From Odobenus rosmarus divergens (lineage: Eukaryota > Chordata > Mammalia > Carnivora > Odobenidae), in NCBI RefSeq assembly GCF_000321225.1, contig NW_004451412.1:296297-360296 (forward strand): DNA of 64,000 nt, given 5' to 3'. Below the pieces are notes generated by a model. That model saw only the letters and a program-made list of their open reading frames with translations, was not told the DNA's origin and made no database searches. Each line of letters begins with the position of its first letter. Position 1 is the first letter of the stretch. Below are positions 21,699 through 31,689 of this stretch, in pieces. Position numbers and translations under genes: made by a program.

Positions 21699-21900
21699 AT
21701 TTAACAGAAGTATTTTGAACAGCACCTGTGTGCCAGAAACTACTCTGGTGAGGGGATTGAGTAGAGACACACATTCTACCTTCCTTGAGTTTATGACTTA
21801 GTCTGGAAGGTATACTTTAAATGGGTATAGTCACATGTGATGCCTATAATGACAAGGGAAATGCAGGGTTCAGGGAAGCTGTAATGGACTGTAGCTGGGG
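21699..21900 (-). mobile_element. LINE-2 3' end
   Basis: Reverse-complement L2: 'gcacctgtgtgccagaaact', 'cttgagtttatgacttagtc', 'caagggaaatgcagggttca'. Confidence 0.6.
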
Positions 21901-22430
21901 TCATCTGTCTGGCACCCCTTTTCTAGGATCACCACTTATACCCAGTCATCTACCCACTTATTGTTAACGCAGACTCATTGATGGGGTCACGGTTGATTGG
22001 TTCAAAGGTGAGCACCTGTTAAGTCAGGCCAATAACTTCTCCTCTGGGAATTTTTGAAATGTAACAGAGTCAGGAAAGCCAAGGAATTTCTGGATGTCTA
22101 TAAACAGTAATGTGAAAGCATGGGAGCTCTTAGGGTCACCCTAAGGCCTGGAGGAGGGGAAGAAGCCCCAGTAAGAGAACGGGAGGAAATGAAATCTGAA
22201 ACTCAGAGGTGTGGAAACCAGTGACAGGAAGTTCTGGCAGCATTTGGGTTTCTGGTTAGAGTTCTTTGTGAGATCCAGCCTGGGTACCCAGAATTTTTAC
22301 AATAAATTTTCCTTTTTTTGCTTCAGGTAGTTTGGGTTGAATTTCTGTTGTATGACACCAGAGCAGTTTTGTCTGATACAGACGTGTATGGCTTGGGAAC
22401 CTAACCCAAAGTAAGGAATCAGGGAAAGCC
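21901..22430 (+). mobile_element. Possible ancient LTR-like repeat (family unresolved)
   Basis: The 3' part ('acaataaattttcctttttt', 'ttcaggtagtttgggttgaa', 'ttctgttgtatgacacca') resembles the end of old mammalian LTRs with a polyadenylation signal followed by 'gtttgagttgg'. The 5' part is too diverged to place. No internal retroviral sequence is seen. Confidence 0.4.
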
Positions 22431-22549
22431 ACTGGCAACATATGTTTACACAGTGTTTTATTTTTGGTTAGATTCCCTGGGTTGCCCACAAATGATTGTT
22501 TAGCCCCTAGTGTAGCTAGAATTGGTTTTTATTTCTCCTTATAACGGAT

Positions 22550-22660
22550 GGATTCATTCATTCATACTGAAGGCCTACTACGTTCTAGGGGTTATACTAG
22601 GCATTGGGGAAGTAAAAATATTTACAAAGCACTGGGCCTCTGAGGAGCATTTGCTCTCTA
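22550..22660 (-). mobile_element. LINE-2 3' end
   Basis: Reverse-complement L2 tail: 'ttcattcattcatactgaag', 'ctaggggttatactaggcat', 'ggcctctgaggagcattt'. Confidence 0.65.
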
Positions 22661-22825
22661 CTAAACCTCTTACTGATGTCGTCATATGCTCATGTATCAT
22701 ATGCTGCGTATGTCATATGCAGACATGGACTAGTCTGTGGAACTAACTTCTGTATGACATTATGTCTATGGTAAATGCGTTTCCTACTTAGTGGGGAGAA
22801 TTTGTGCCCTTTGGCTATTGCAGTT

Positions 22826-23380
22826 CATTAATGCAGTGAATATTTTTTGAATACCTTTTGTGTGTCAGGTACTGTTCCAAGCTCTGGAAACAGTGATGAA
22901 GAAAAGGCTCTGCTGTCATGGAGTTTAAATTTTAGTTGGGGGAGATGGGCACTAAACAGGGAACAAATAAATGAACAGAAAATTTACTCAATGGCATATG
23001 CCATGAAGAAAAATAAAACAAGGGCCCCTGGGTGGTGCAGCCAGCTAAGCGTCTGATTCTTGGTTTCAGCTCAGGTTGTGATCTCAGGGTCATGAGATCA
23101 AGCCCTGAGTCAGGCTTTGCTCCAAGCACAGGCTCAGAGAGTCTGCTTCAGATTCTCTCTCTCCCTCTGCCCATCCCACTTGTGCTCTCTCTCTCAAATA
23201 AACAAATCTTTAAAAAGAAACAGAAAAGAGGATGCTGTGGACAAGGGTGACTAGGAAGGGGCAGTGGAGAGTGACTTTGTGGTCAGAGAAGACATCACTA
23301 TAGGGAACTTTTCAGGTGAGATGCACCTGACTCAGGGAAAGAAGGAAACAGGGTACTTCCAGAAATGTGCCTCTCCATAC
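22826..23380 (-). mobile_element. LINE-2 3' end, split by a SINE
   Basis: Reverse-complement L2: 'gtcaggtactgttccaagct', 'tgtcatggagtttaaatttt', 'gcactaaacagggaacaaat'. After the SINE: 'ggtcagagaagacatcact', 'ttcaggtgagatgcacctga'. Confidence 0.8.
23022..23214 (+). mobile_element. Can-SINE nested in L2
   Basis: Plus-strand copy, head GGGCCCCTGGGTGGTGCAGC, tail 'caaataaacaaatcttt'. No clean target duplication remains. Confidence 0.92.
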
Positions 23381-23444
23381 CACCAGATGTGAGATGGGGA
23401 GTACTGGTTAGTCTTGGGCCCTGAGGAGAAGTCTCTTTGGTATA

Positions 23445-23735
23445 GGCCTGGACTGGCTAGTAGCAGCAGGTGGCAACTGAGCACTGAACGTGACTTGTCC
23501 AAATGAAAATGTTCAGTAAGGGTAAAATGTACACTGGATTCTGAAGCCTTAGCATGAAAAAAAGATGTATTAATATTGATTACACAATGAATTGATAATA
23601 TTTTGGCATAATTCTTATATAAAATATATGACTAAATTTCACTTGTTTACTTTTACTTTTTTAATGTGACTGCTAGAAAATTCAAAATTAAGTCTGTGAC
23701 TCATGTTGTTTTTCTGTTGGACAGCACTGGTATAG
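23445..23735 (+). mobile_element. DNA transposon remnant (MER-like, probably hAT)
   Basis: Resembles a common mammalian element with 'gtaaaatgtacactggattc', 'gccttagcatgaaaaaaaga', 'aattgataatattttggc', 'tttttaatgtgactgctaga' and the end 'ttctgttggacagcactggt'. The family name is not certain. Confidence 0.65.
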
Positions 23736-23739
23736 ATGA

Positions 23740-23950
23740 ATTAGCCAGTGCTTTGGACTTAGACTGATGGCGGTTTGAGTACTTACTAGGGTTTTGTAGT
23801 AGTTTTCTGTATTTGTTTATTTTATTGTGGACGGTTTACTTGATTCTCCGCAGTTTTCATCTATTCAGTGGAGCTAATCATACTGTCTTGTAGAGTTGTT
23901 TTGTGGATTAAATCAGATTTGGTAGAGTGCCTCCTGTGTGCCAGGCCTGG
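23740..23950 (+). mobile_element. MIR
   Basis: Plus-strand MIR with 'tttcatctattcagtggagc', 'cttgtagagttgttttgtgg', 'gtgcctcctgtgtgccaggc'. The 5' part is diverged. Confidence 0.6.
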
Positions 23951-24766
23951 GAAATCATGCTGGCCGCTAATTTAGAAATGTTAGTTCCTTCCCCCAGTCT
24001 GTGATGTGATGTAAGTTAGTCATGTCTGCCTGTGGGTACTTGAACGTATTTGGGACTAAGGAGTGACTGTGTTGAGAAATTGCTGTGCAGGTTTATGACA
24101 CTATATTAATTTGCATTTTTGCCTTACAATTATTCTTATCTTACAAATAAAGAGATTATATTATAGCTAGGTTGGCCTTGTAGAGTTCCGTAGGCATGTA
24201 GAACCTGGCCTCACGTTTCCTGCCTCCCGGCTAACTATCCTTCCTTTAAATGACTGTGTTTTTCTCCACAAGGTAGGTGAGTTCTTCCAGTAGAAGCCCT
24301 GACTAGGAATTCTGGTGCCAGATTCCATGCCAAAATGACGCCTTGTCTTCTGAATGTTTTTGATACTCTTGTTATACAGAAGTGATAGTACCAGAATCTT
24401 GAAGACCTTGTTTATGCTTCAAGAGATTAGGTAACCAGAAGCCCTTCTGGCCCAAGGCCATGTACGATAGTGATTGATTGGAAGAAAATGCTGATGCCTT
24501 TTTTTGTGGCGGAAACACAAAGGCTTTTCCTTCCCAGGTGGTCTCTGTCTGTCAGTAATGTATGCACTTTGGAGGGCGGGGCCCTGGGCTTCAGGTTTGG
24601 GACACTGGCAATTAAGATGATTTAGTTCCAATAAAGAAACTTTAAAATTGTATCATTCGGAAGACTGAATTTGGCTCCTTGTTAAAATCAGAAGTCAGTT
24701 GCATAGCATGGAAAGGTTTGCTTAAATTTTAGTTCAAGTATTATTTATTGACCCTAATATTAGAAA
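23951..24766. other. Mostly unique stretch, possible MIR
   Basis: A weak reverse-complement MIR is possible at 24080-24245 ('cttatcttacaaataaagag'). The rest, including the 70-residue minus frame at 24419-24631, is unidentified. Confidence 0.4.
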
Positions 24767-24782
24767 AATGGTTTGCTATCTT

Positions 24783-24996
24783 TTTTTGTTTTTTTAAGAT
24801 TTATTTTTGAGAGAGGGAGCGCGCGCACACAAGCATGAGGTAGGGAAGGAGCAGAGGGAGAGAGAGAGAGAATCTCAAGCAGACTCCCTGCTGAGCATGG
24901 AGACCCACATGGGGCTTCATTTCACAACCCTGCGATCATGACCTGAGCCAAAATCAAGAGTCAGTTGCTTAACCGACTGAGCCACCCAGGCGCCCC
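24783..24996 (-). mobile_element. Can-SINE with perfect 16-bp duplication
   Basis: Minus-strand copy. Flanking AATGGTTTGCTATCTT at 24767-24782 and 24997-25012 is identical. Contains an alternating GCGCGCGCACACA run. Confidence 0.96.
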
Positions 24997-25389
24997 AATG
25001 GTTTGCTATCTTATTAAATACCTAAGGGATTTGAAAATTGTATTTGGAAGACAGCTATTTTAAATGCAGTGAAAACTGGCTGGTTTATAGATAATATGTT
25101 TTCTTCCAATAATTACTTGCTTCTTTTGAATCCTTGTGTCTCAAGTTGCTTACACCACCTCCCCAATGGGTCAGAATAATGTTTGCAACTCCACTCCATT
25201 GGCCACTGCAGTCTTTTGGTTGGAAATGTAGGCATAGGAAAATATAGAAGAAATTTATATAATGATCTATGTATATATATTCACTTATATGTATTCCAGA
25301 ATTCCATATACATTTAACAGAATTATCTGAAATCTTAAAAATTGCATTTCTTATATAAAAGCAAAGAAATGTAATTTATTTTGTGTACC

Positions 25390-25690
25390 AATTTATATAT
25401 GCACCAGTAGAGGAAGAGGTACAATTTATCTACATCCTTACCACCACTCATTATTGACAGCTTGATTGTTGCTCATTTCATGAGTATAAAATTATATTTC
25501 TTAGGATTATTGACCTGTTGAATCTCCCCCTCTGTGAATTGCCCCATCATCAGTGTTGTTCATTTTCCAATTATTGTGTTTGGGTTTTGTTTTTTTCTTT
25601 TCAATTTCAAGGAAGTCTTTATATATTGTGGATCTTCTATCAGTTCTTTGCCTTTTAGCTTTGTTCATACTGTCTTCAGCCAGGAAGAAG
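25390..25690 (-). mobile_element. Diverged LINE-1 3' region
   Basis: Reverse-complement old L1: 'tacatccttaccaccactca', 'ttgttgctcatttcatgag', 'gaagtctttatatattgtgg', 'cttctatcagttctttgcct'. Strongly eroded. Confidence 0.55.
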
Positions 25691-26002
25691 TAAGGAAACT
25701 TAACAGTTTCGTCCTTTGTGATTGGTACTTTCTGTTTCTTTTTTTAAAAATGGCATAAAGCTATATGTGCATTGAGAATGATATTTTAAACAAGATGTTA
25801 AAATGTATAAAATAAAAATAATCTAACTTATAAGGGATACTTTGATGTCTGCATGGAGAATAATAGTGAGGGGGCAGAGACCAGGTAGGAGGCTCTTGCT
25901 TATACAGTTGAAATATAATGGTGTTATGGAGTAGTGAGAAGTAGCCAGGTTTTAGATATGTTTTTATATATTTCATATTTTTCAAAAGTAGAACAAACAA
26001 AA
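25691..26002. other. AT-rich unique stretch
   Basis: Nothing recognised. The 79-residue minus frame at 25761-26000 is low-complexity. Confidence 0.45.
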
Positions 26003-27640
26003 TTTGGTGATGGATTGGATGTGGAAGGTGAGAGAAAGAGAAGAGTCAAGGATGATAAAGTTTTCTGTCTGAGCTATTGGAAAGTTGGAGTTGCTATTTA
26101 TTGAGATGGAGAAGACTGTGGAAGGAGCCAAGTTTGGAGAGGAAGGTCAGAGGTTCATCTTTGGACATATTACGTTTGAAATGTCTATTAGATATTCACG
26201 TAGAGTTGGTAGAGGATGTAGAGAAATATGTGAGGCTGGAGTTCAGGGGAGAGAGCCAAGTTGGAAATATACATTCAGGAAGTGTCAGCATATAGTTGGT
26301 ATTTAAAGCTTTGAGACTGGATGAAGTTACCCAGGGAATGAGTATAAATTATGAGAGGAAGAGACTCAAGGACTGAGCCCTGGACTACTTAAATGTTTAG
26401 AGGCTTGGGATATGAGGACTCAGCAGAGACTGAGAAAGTCTCCACTGAGGTAGTGATGATGAGGTTCTGGAGCCAAGAGAAAATAGTGTTTCAAGAAAGG
26501 AAGGAGCAATCCACTGCGTGTGATGATGCTGACAGCAAAAGGATGATGAGGACTGAGAGCTGACCATTGGATTTAGCCATCTGAATGTCATCGGTGACAC
26601 AGACAAGAGCAGTTCAGTGGAATGGTGGTGGAGACAGACTTACTGGAATGGGTTTAAGGGATAGTAGAAGGAGTTGAATTGGAGACAGCAAATAGAGATA
26701 GCTTTTTGAGTTTTGCTGTAATGTAGAGCAGAGAAATGGGACAGAAGCTATAAATGGAAACAAGAGAGTTTTTTTTAAGATGGGAAATATAACATGCTCA
26801 TATGTTCCAACATATGCCAATGGATGCTTGAGTGAGAAAATTAATGATGTAGGAAAAGTGGAGAGAATTGCCGGAGCTTTCCTCTGGAGTGGCCAAGAGT
26901 GGATGAAGTCTCATGTACAAAGTGGAGTGGTTGGCCTACGGAAAATGGAAACATCATTCACAGTAGTAGGAGGGAAGAAAGAATACCATACATGGGCGCA
27001 GCTACAGAGAAGTAAGTGGATGCAGTGGTGAGAGCTTGTGGAAGTTCTCGTCTGATTGTCTCTATTCCATTGGCCAAGGTCGGTGGGGGGGGTGGTTCAG
27101 GGGAGGCCCTGTTGGAGGTTTGAGGAAAGAGAGTATGGTATGGAATAGAGGTCTAGGAGAGTGGAAGAATGGGTAGTATGGTAGTATATTAGGATTGTCT
27201 GACTCTGCCAGGGACTCTGTTGCTTGAGTTTTGTGCTCATGAATTGAAAGGTAACCCATCTAGTTGAGTGTGTTTTTCTGGCCATGTTCAGAAACACTGG
27301 TACAGTTGTGGGAGAGGTAAGGATTGGGTTTAGCTAGTTTAAGTACTTTGACAGGATGAATAGGTTGAAATGAGAAGTGGGGTTAGGGATGTGAAAATGT
27401 ATGCAAGGAAGTGATGATTACGATGGGCCATGGATCTAAGCTGGCTAAAAAGAAATTAGAGGACAAGAAAACAGTGAATGATGGTAAAAAAGGTATGGGA
27501 TCAATGGCTTGCAAGAACAGGGTGTGGGGGGGGGTCAAGAAATTGTTAGAGATATTTGAAGGGAGAAAAGGAAGTGATAGAGAATTGGATTGAAGGGTTG
27601 CTGTTGTTGATAATTTTAGGGAAGTGGCAATTTCATTTCT
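26003..27640 (-). mobile_element. LINE-2, reverse-transcriptase region (longest copy)
   Basis: The largest continuous L2 in the window. Read on the minus strand it covers the ORF2 reverse-transcriptase domain of this CR1-clade LINE. The catalytic YADD motif maps to 26281-26292, where codons TAT GCT GAC ACT give YADT. Upstream in the element (higher coordinates) the frame at 26397-26606 and the next, 26614-26820, carry decayed L2 peptide (for example RWLNPMVSSQSSSSF). Diagnostic blocks are 'ggactgagccctggactact', 'ctgaccattggatttagcca', 'gagcagagaaatgggacag', 'tttttttaagatgggaaata'. Frameshifts and stops throughout; inactive. Its right end is next to the SELENOK retrocopy. Confidence 0.85.
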
Positions 27641-27666
27641 GATCTGATTTTTAGTTGGCAATTATT

Positions 27667-28360
27667 ATTATTATTTTTTTTTTACTGAATACACAACCTT
27701 TTATTTTTCTTCAAATCTGGAGTTTTTTAATTATACAAAGATGAGCAGTCAAGTTCTGTAACCTAAAAATATTTACTTATTAAAACTACATTAATACTTT
27801 CATAAACTATACAAAATGATGAGACAAACATGTACATTTATAGAACTGCATGTCAGTCATGCCAGATCCCTGGGAAGGGAATTCCCAGCACGACCTCATT
27901 TGTCTGTGAGGACACAGAGCAATCCTTGTTCAGGCATATACATTCAATTCCTTGTCCAGCATGGTTAGTGCTCTACTTCTTGATGGTTTCCCTCAGTTAT
28001 GAATGTGCATGTCCACTTGTCTGCTTCCTAGAGCAGACATTTACCTTCCTCATCCACCAGCCATTGGAGGAGGACTAGGGCCACGTAGATGATTAATTCG
28101 ACCCATTCTTCTGGGAGGGTTGCCTGGGTGGCCCTCTTCCATCATCATATCTGGAATCAGAGGAGTTTCCATATCCTCTTCTCTTTTTCACATCTTGCTG
28201 AAGCAGAGTCTTGAAAAACAAAACCACAAACTCTGCTATTCCCCAGAAGAAATCTGTTATCAAAGATAATCTCCATGAGGACTGACTCCGGCTGTCCAAT
28301 ACTTGTCCATTCGAGATGTAAACCATCTTTACCCCGTGTTCCCGTCTTCTGGAGCAACTC
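27667..28360 (-). pseudogene. SELENOK: Selenoprotein K processed pseudogene
   Basis: A retrotransposed copy of the mRNA for selenoprotein K, a small single-pass ER membrane selenoprotein linked to ER-associated degradation and calcium signalling. The minus-strand frame starts at 28326 with MVYISNGQVLDSRSQS. It continues through the membrane segment WRLSLITDFFWGIAEFVVLF and the basic linker KTLLQQDVKKRRGYGNSSD, matching the family almost residue for residue. No introns are present. A one-base insertion near 28127-28130 shifts the frame in the glycine/proline-rich C-terminal region, giving a stop at 28093-28095 after 77 codons. Read past that shift, the true C-terminal part follows, including the selenocysteine codon TGA at 28050-28052 and a TAA stop at 28041-28043. 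The 3' UTR runs to an AATAAA about 20 bases before a poly(A) tail, seen as a T-run at 27673-27683. Target duplications TAGTTGGCAATTATT (27652-27666) and TAGTTGGCAGTTATT (28361-28375) enclose it. A functional gene is unlikely. The short 5' leader and young appearance suggest a fairly recent insertion. Confidence 0.95.
27853..27902 (-). promoter_or_regulatory. Relic SECIS-like element of the SELENOK retrocopy
   Basis: In the 3' UTR portion, minus strand, an ATGA and a downstream TGAC flank a stem-loop with arms CTGGGAA and TTCCCAG. This fits the position of the SECIS element that directs selenocysteine insertion in the parent mRNA. The match was made by eye only, and in a pseudogene it would be non-functional unless transcribed. 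Confidence 0.35.
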
Positions 28361-28537
28361 TAGTTGGCAGTTATTTTAAGGAATGATCTTTGACCTATTC
28401 TTCCCACAGTTGTTAATATTCTATACATCAACACTTTAATTTCTCTAAAGGAACCTAAAATAAAATTGTATGTTTGTTTAGTTTTCAAACCATGAACGTT
28501 TTGCTGGGCTTTGCTGGTTCTTTAGAACATTTTTTTT

Positions 28538-28758
28538 CTTTAGATTTTATTTATTTATTTATTTGAGAGAGAGTGCATGCGCGCGCGCGCACACACGTGC
28601 GCACGTTGAGCTGGGGGAAGGGCAAAGGCAGAGAATTTCAGGCAGATTTTGTGCTGAGCATGGAGCCTGATGCAGGGCTTGATCTCATGACCCTGAGATC
28701 ATGACGTGGGCCGAAACCGAGAGTTGGATTCTTAACGACTGAGCCACCCAGGCGCCCC
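28538..28758 (-). mobile_element. Can-SINE with alternating CG/CA run
   Basis: Minus-strand copy. Duplication AGAACATTTTTT-like (28524-28537) and AGAATATTTTTT (28759-28770). Near 28576-28606 there is an alternating purine-pyrimidine run (GCATGCGCGCGCGCGCACAC). Confidence 0.94.
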
Positions 28759-28771
28759 AGAATATTTTTTT

Positions 28772-29493
28772 AAATGCTCTTTAGCAAGTCTAGTGAACTT
28801 CCAGTTTAAAGTTCTGGTACTTTAAGCTGTCTTTGCACATTGACTTGATGAATGTTTTATTGCAGCACACATAGAGTGCCTTAGTAAAGTTACTTTGAAA
28901 TTGAAGTATAATTAGCTGGCACCTATGTGAAAAAATGTGAGAACCATGAAGGATGTAAGGTTTTCTGGTGGAGCAGCATGATAGATTCTGTTATGGACAG
29001 GTTGTAAAATCTGCCTTGATTTTTCATATTTTCATAGATGAAATTTTGAAAAATTTTTGAAGTTTTTAATTTTTATATGTGATGACATAAGTTTAATGTT
29101 AACTCTTTACATATGCATATACTTATACTATTTTGGTAAAAATGGTAAAAATTATTATGGTCTTGGGAAATTCTATGAAGTGTGATCAACCTCAGAAAAG
29201 AATATTAATTACTGAGGCTTCTTCTGACCTACTCTTTAAGAATAATTTTAATTGTCACAGATTTAGAGCACTGTTGCTTCATTTTTAATAACTGATATAA
29301 TTAACACTTCTTCTACTTAATAATAACAAGAACTGAAGGTGTCAACAGGATAATTCCCAGAAGTCAAGAGCTAGCTTCCCAAGAGACCTTCATTATTGAC
29401 ACTTGATGCCATCACCAATACCTATTCTTTACTGAGGTAGAACTCTCTGCTGAATTTCTGCTCTGTTAATTACATTAAAAACTGCATTTTCTT
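28772..29493. other. Unique stretch, no gene seen
   Basis: AT-rich, about 0.7 kb, nothing recognised. Confidence 0.5.
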
Positions 29494-29679
29494 TTTAAAG
29501 ATTTTTTTTACTTATGTGAGAGAGAGAGCATGAGAGGAGGAGCAGAGGGAGAGAGACAAGCAGTTGACTCCGTGCTGAGCAGGGAGCCTGATGCAGGGCT
29601 CCATCCCAGGACCCTGAGATCACGACCTGAGCCAAAACCAAGAGTCAGTTGCTTACCTGACTGAGCCACCCAGGCGCCC
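29494..29679 (-). mobile_element. Can-SINE
   Basis: Minus-strand copy with head complement GAGCCACCCAGGCGCCCC. The flanking duplication is unclear (GCATTTT / GCATTTG). Confidence 0.93.
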
Positions 29680-30841
29680 CAGCATTTGTGTTGATTTGGT
29701 GAGCATTGATTGAGGAGCAGGTGGCTGTTTACTTCCACTTGATGGTGTATGTAATTGTGGACCTCTGTCTGAATTACCAAAGTCTGTTTTGAGAACTTGG
29801 ATCTTCATCTTTCAAGAGTATTGAAGATACTTTTAGAGTCACACAGAAGACTTTGGGTAGGCTGGGCTTGTTTCTATCTGCTAGTAACTACCTTATTCAA
29901 GTACCATTTTTTAGGGCCAGGGTCTGACATTAGTATTTGATATTCTGTGTTTCCTCTTGCTCCTTTATTTTCCTGAATGAATTTGGATCTTATAAATACC
30001 TGTTCTCTGGAACATGCTTTAATGCTGTATTCACCTGCCTTTGGTATGGCTTCGGTCAAAACCACATTTTACCCAAGTTAAAAATAAGACGTGTCTGTGG
30101 CTTAAGAACAGTGTCCTTCAGCTGCCCACATTGGGCATTTTAGGTTTTGGCATATTAACTGTTCCAAAATGGCCAGTTTCCATGATCCTCAGTGTCCTTT
30201 GATGGTTTTGCCCTAATGAGACCTGGCTCTCTTTCCTGTGACTTACAGGCTCAAGAAAGGAGGCTCTGTGTGGGTTAGTAGACATTGAGACTTTTGCAGG
30301 CCAAGCCAACAGAGTTCAATTTGTCACTCACTGGGCTAAATTAAGTGAGCAGCATGTTGGAAGCGGGACAAACTGGCCAACTGTGCATCATACAGTGCCA
30401 TATGTGTTGCTATAGACTGTGGAATGGTGATGTCTGTTGATTAGCGGAGCCTATTGGAATAAATGCTGGGGGAATCATACGTATGTCATTTTTGGCACCA
30501 GATGTTAGTCCGTGGAAACCAGTTGTGTGGTGTTTTTCCAATCAGATTATTTCTAGACAATGATTTTTTTGTTAGAAGACATAATTACTTATTTTTAATG
30601 TCAGAAAGAATTAACCTTGCTTGAATAGCATACCTTGATAAATGTAATAATTGATTTACCCAATTTTAAGCAGTCCTAGATACAAATTGTCCATAGGTTA
30701 ATTATGAAAAAGTGTGACATTTTGAAGCAAACAGTTATAGAATTAGAGTGGTTAACAAATTTAAATTAGTTTAAGTTAGTAATTTTGTTATCTCTTCCCA
30801 CAAACCTGTCAGTATGAGGATTTAAGGCTTTCCTATTATTA
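29680..30841. other. Unique 1.2-kb stretch, no gene seen
   Basis: Frames at 29874-30065, 29937-30143 and 30118-30309 are short, overlap on opposite strands and match nothing known to me. No repeat recognised. Confidence 0.5.
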
Positions 30842-31208
30842 TGGGCTCAATTGTGTCCCCGGCAAAGTTCATATGTTGAAATCCTATCCTAGTATCTCAG
30901 AATGCGACTATTTGGAGATAAGATCTTTACAGAGATAATTAAGTTAAAATGAGGATTTTTCGGTGGGCCCTAACCCAACGTGACTGGTATCCTTGTAAGA
31001 AGAGGAGAGCTGGACACATACACAGGTGAAAGACAACGTGAGGACACAGGGAAAAGATAAGCCACGGAGAGAGGCTTTCAGAAGAAACCGGCCCTGACAC
31101 CTTGATCTTGGACTTCTAGCCTCCACACCTGTGAGAAAATATCAAGTTCTGTTGTTTAAGCCACCCAGTCTGGGAGTGTTCTGTCATAGCAGCACTCGCA
31201 AACTAATA
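30842..31208 (+). mobile_element. Solo MLT1-type LTR, near complete
   Basis: Full-length MaLR LTR from 'gggctcaattgtgtccccgg' to 'agcactcgcaaactaataac'. All standard blocks are in order, including 'caacgtgactggtatccttg' and 'tgacaccttgatcttggact'. No internal region or second LTR is present, so it is a solo LTR. The element class derives from an ancient endogenous retrovirus-like lineage and is inactive. Confidence 0.92.
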
Positions 31209-31395
31209 ACGTGTGTCAGGTGTGAGCCAGAGAATAAAAACATAAGATCTTATAGGTAAATAAATAAATGCAAATTTTCAAACCTTAATTTGGATTACAA
31301 ATGATCCGAGTGGGGAAAACCATTGCATGGGCCCTCTGTTGCCCAGTGCCAGAGCCCCTGCTGAGGTGGCAAGTGGGAGCACAGTAGGAAACCCT

Positions 31396-31560
31396 GAGAT
31401 TTTAGATCTGGTGAGGAAGGGCCTTAGACATCATCTCTTGCAACCTCCCTAGTTACAAAGGGAGGTTGTAACTAACACCTGGAACACCAGAAGGTTCATG
31501 CAGGAGCGCATGGCTACTTATTGACACATCCATGCCGGGAACCCGGCTCTCTTACTTCCT
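31396..31560 (-). mobile_element. MIR3-like repeat with internal inverted repeats
   Basis: Resembles an old tRNA-derived SINE in reverse orientation ('gattttagatctggtgagg', 'ccttagacatcatctcttgc', 'ggaacccggctctcttactt'). The segment where the consensus has the 'cattttacagatgagg' core is replaced by overlapping inverted repeats (31441-31474). Confidence 0.5.
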
Positions 31561-31689
31561 GGTTCCCCTTTTCTCCTCAAGGCTATACCTATATGTCATC
31601 AGGTTCTGCTGTTTTGGCAACTTGATTTGAGAAGCAATCTGTTTTTCTTCTATTCCTTCTGTCCTTTTTTGTTGTTGTTAATATTTTCC

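Noticed and set aside
30842..31208. Endogenous retrovirus provirus
   Set aside because: Only a single MLT1 LTR is present, with no paired LTR or internal coding region, so it is a solo LTR.
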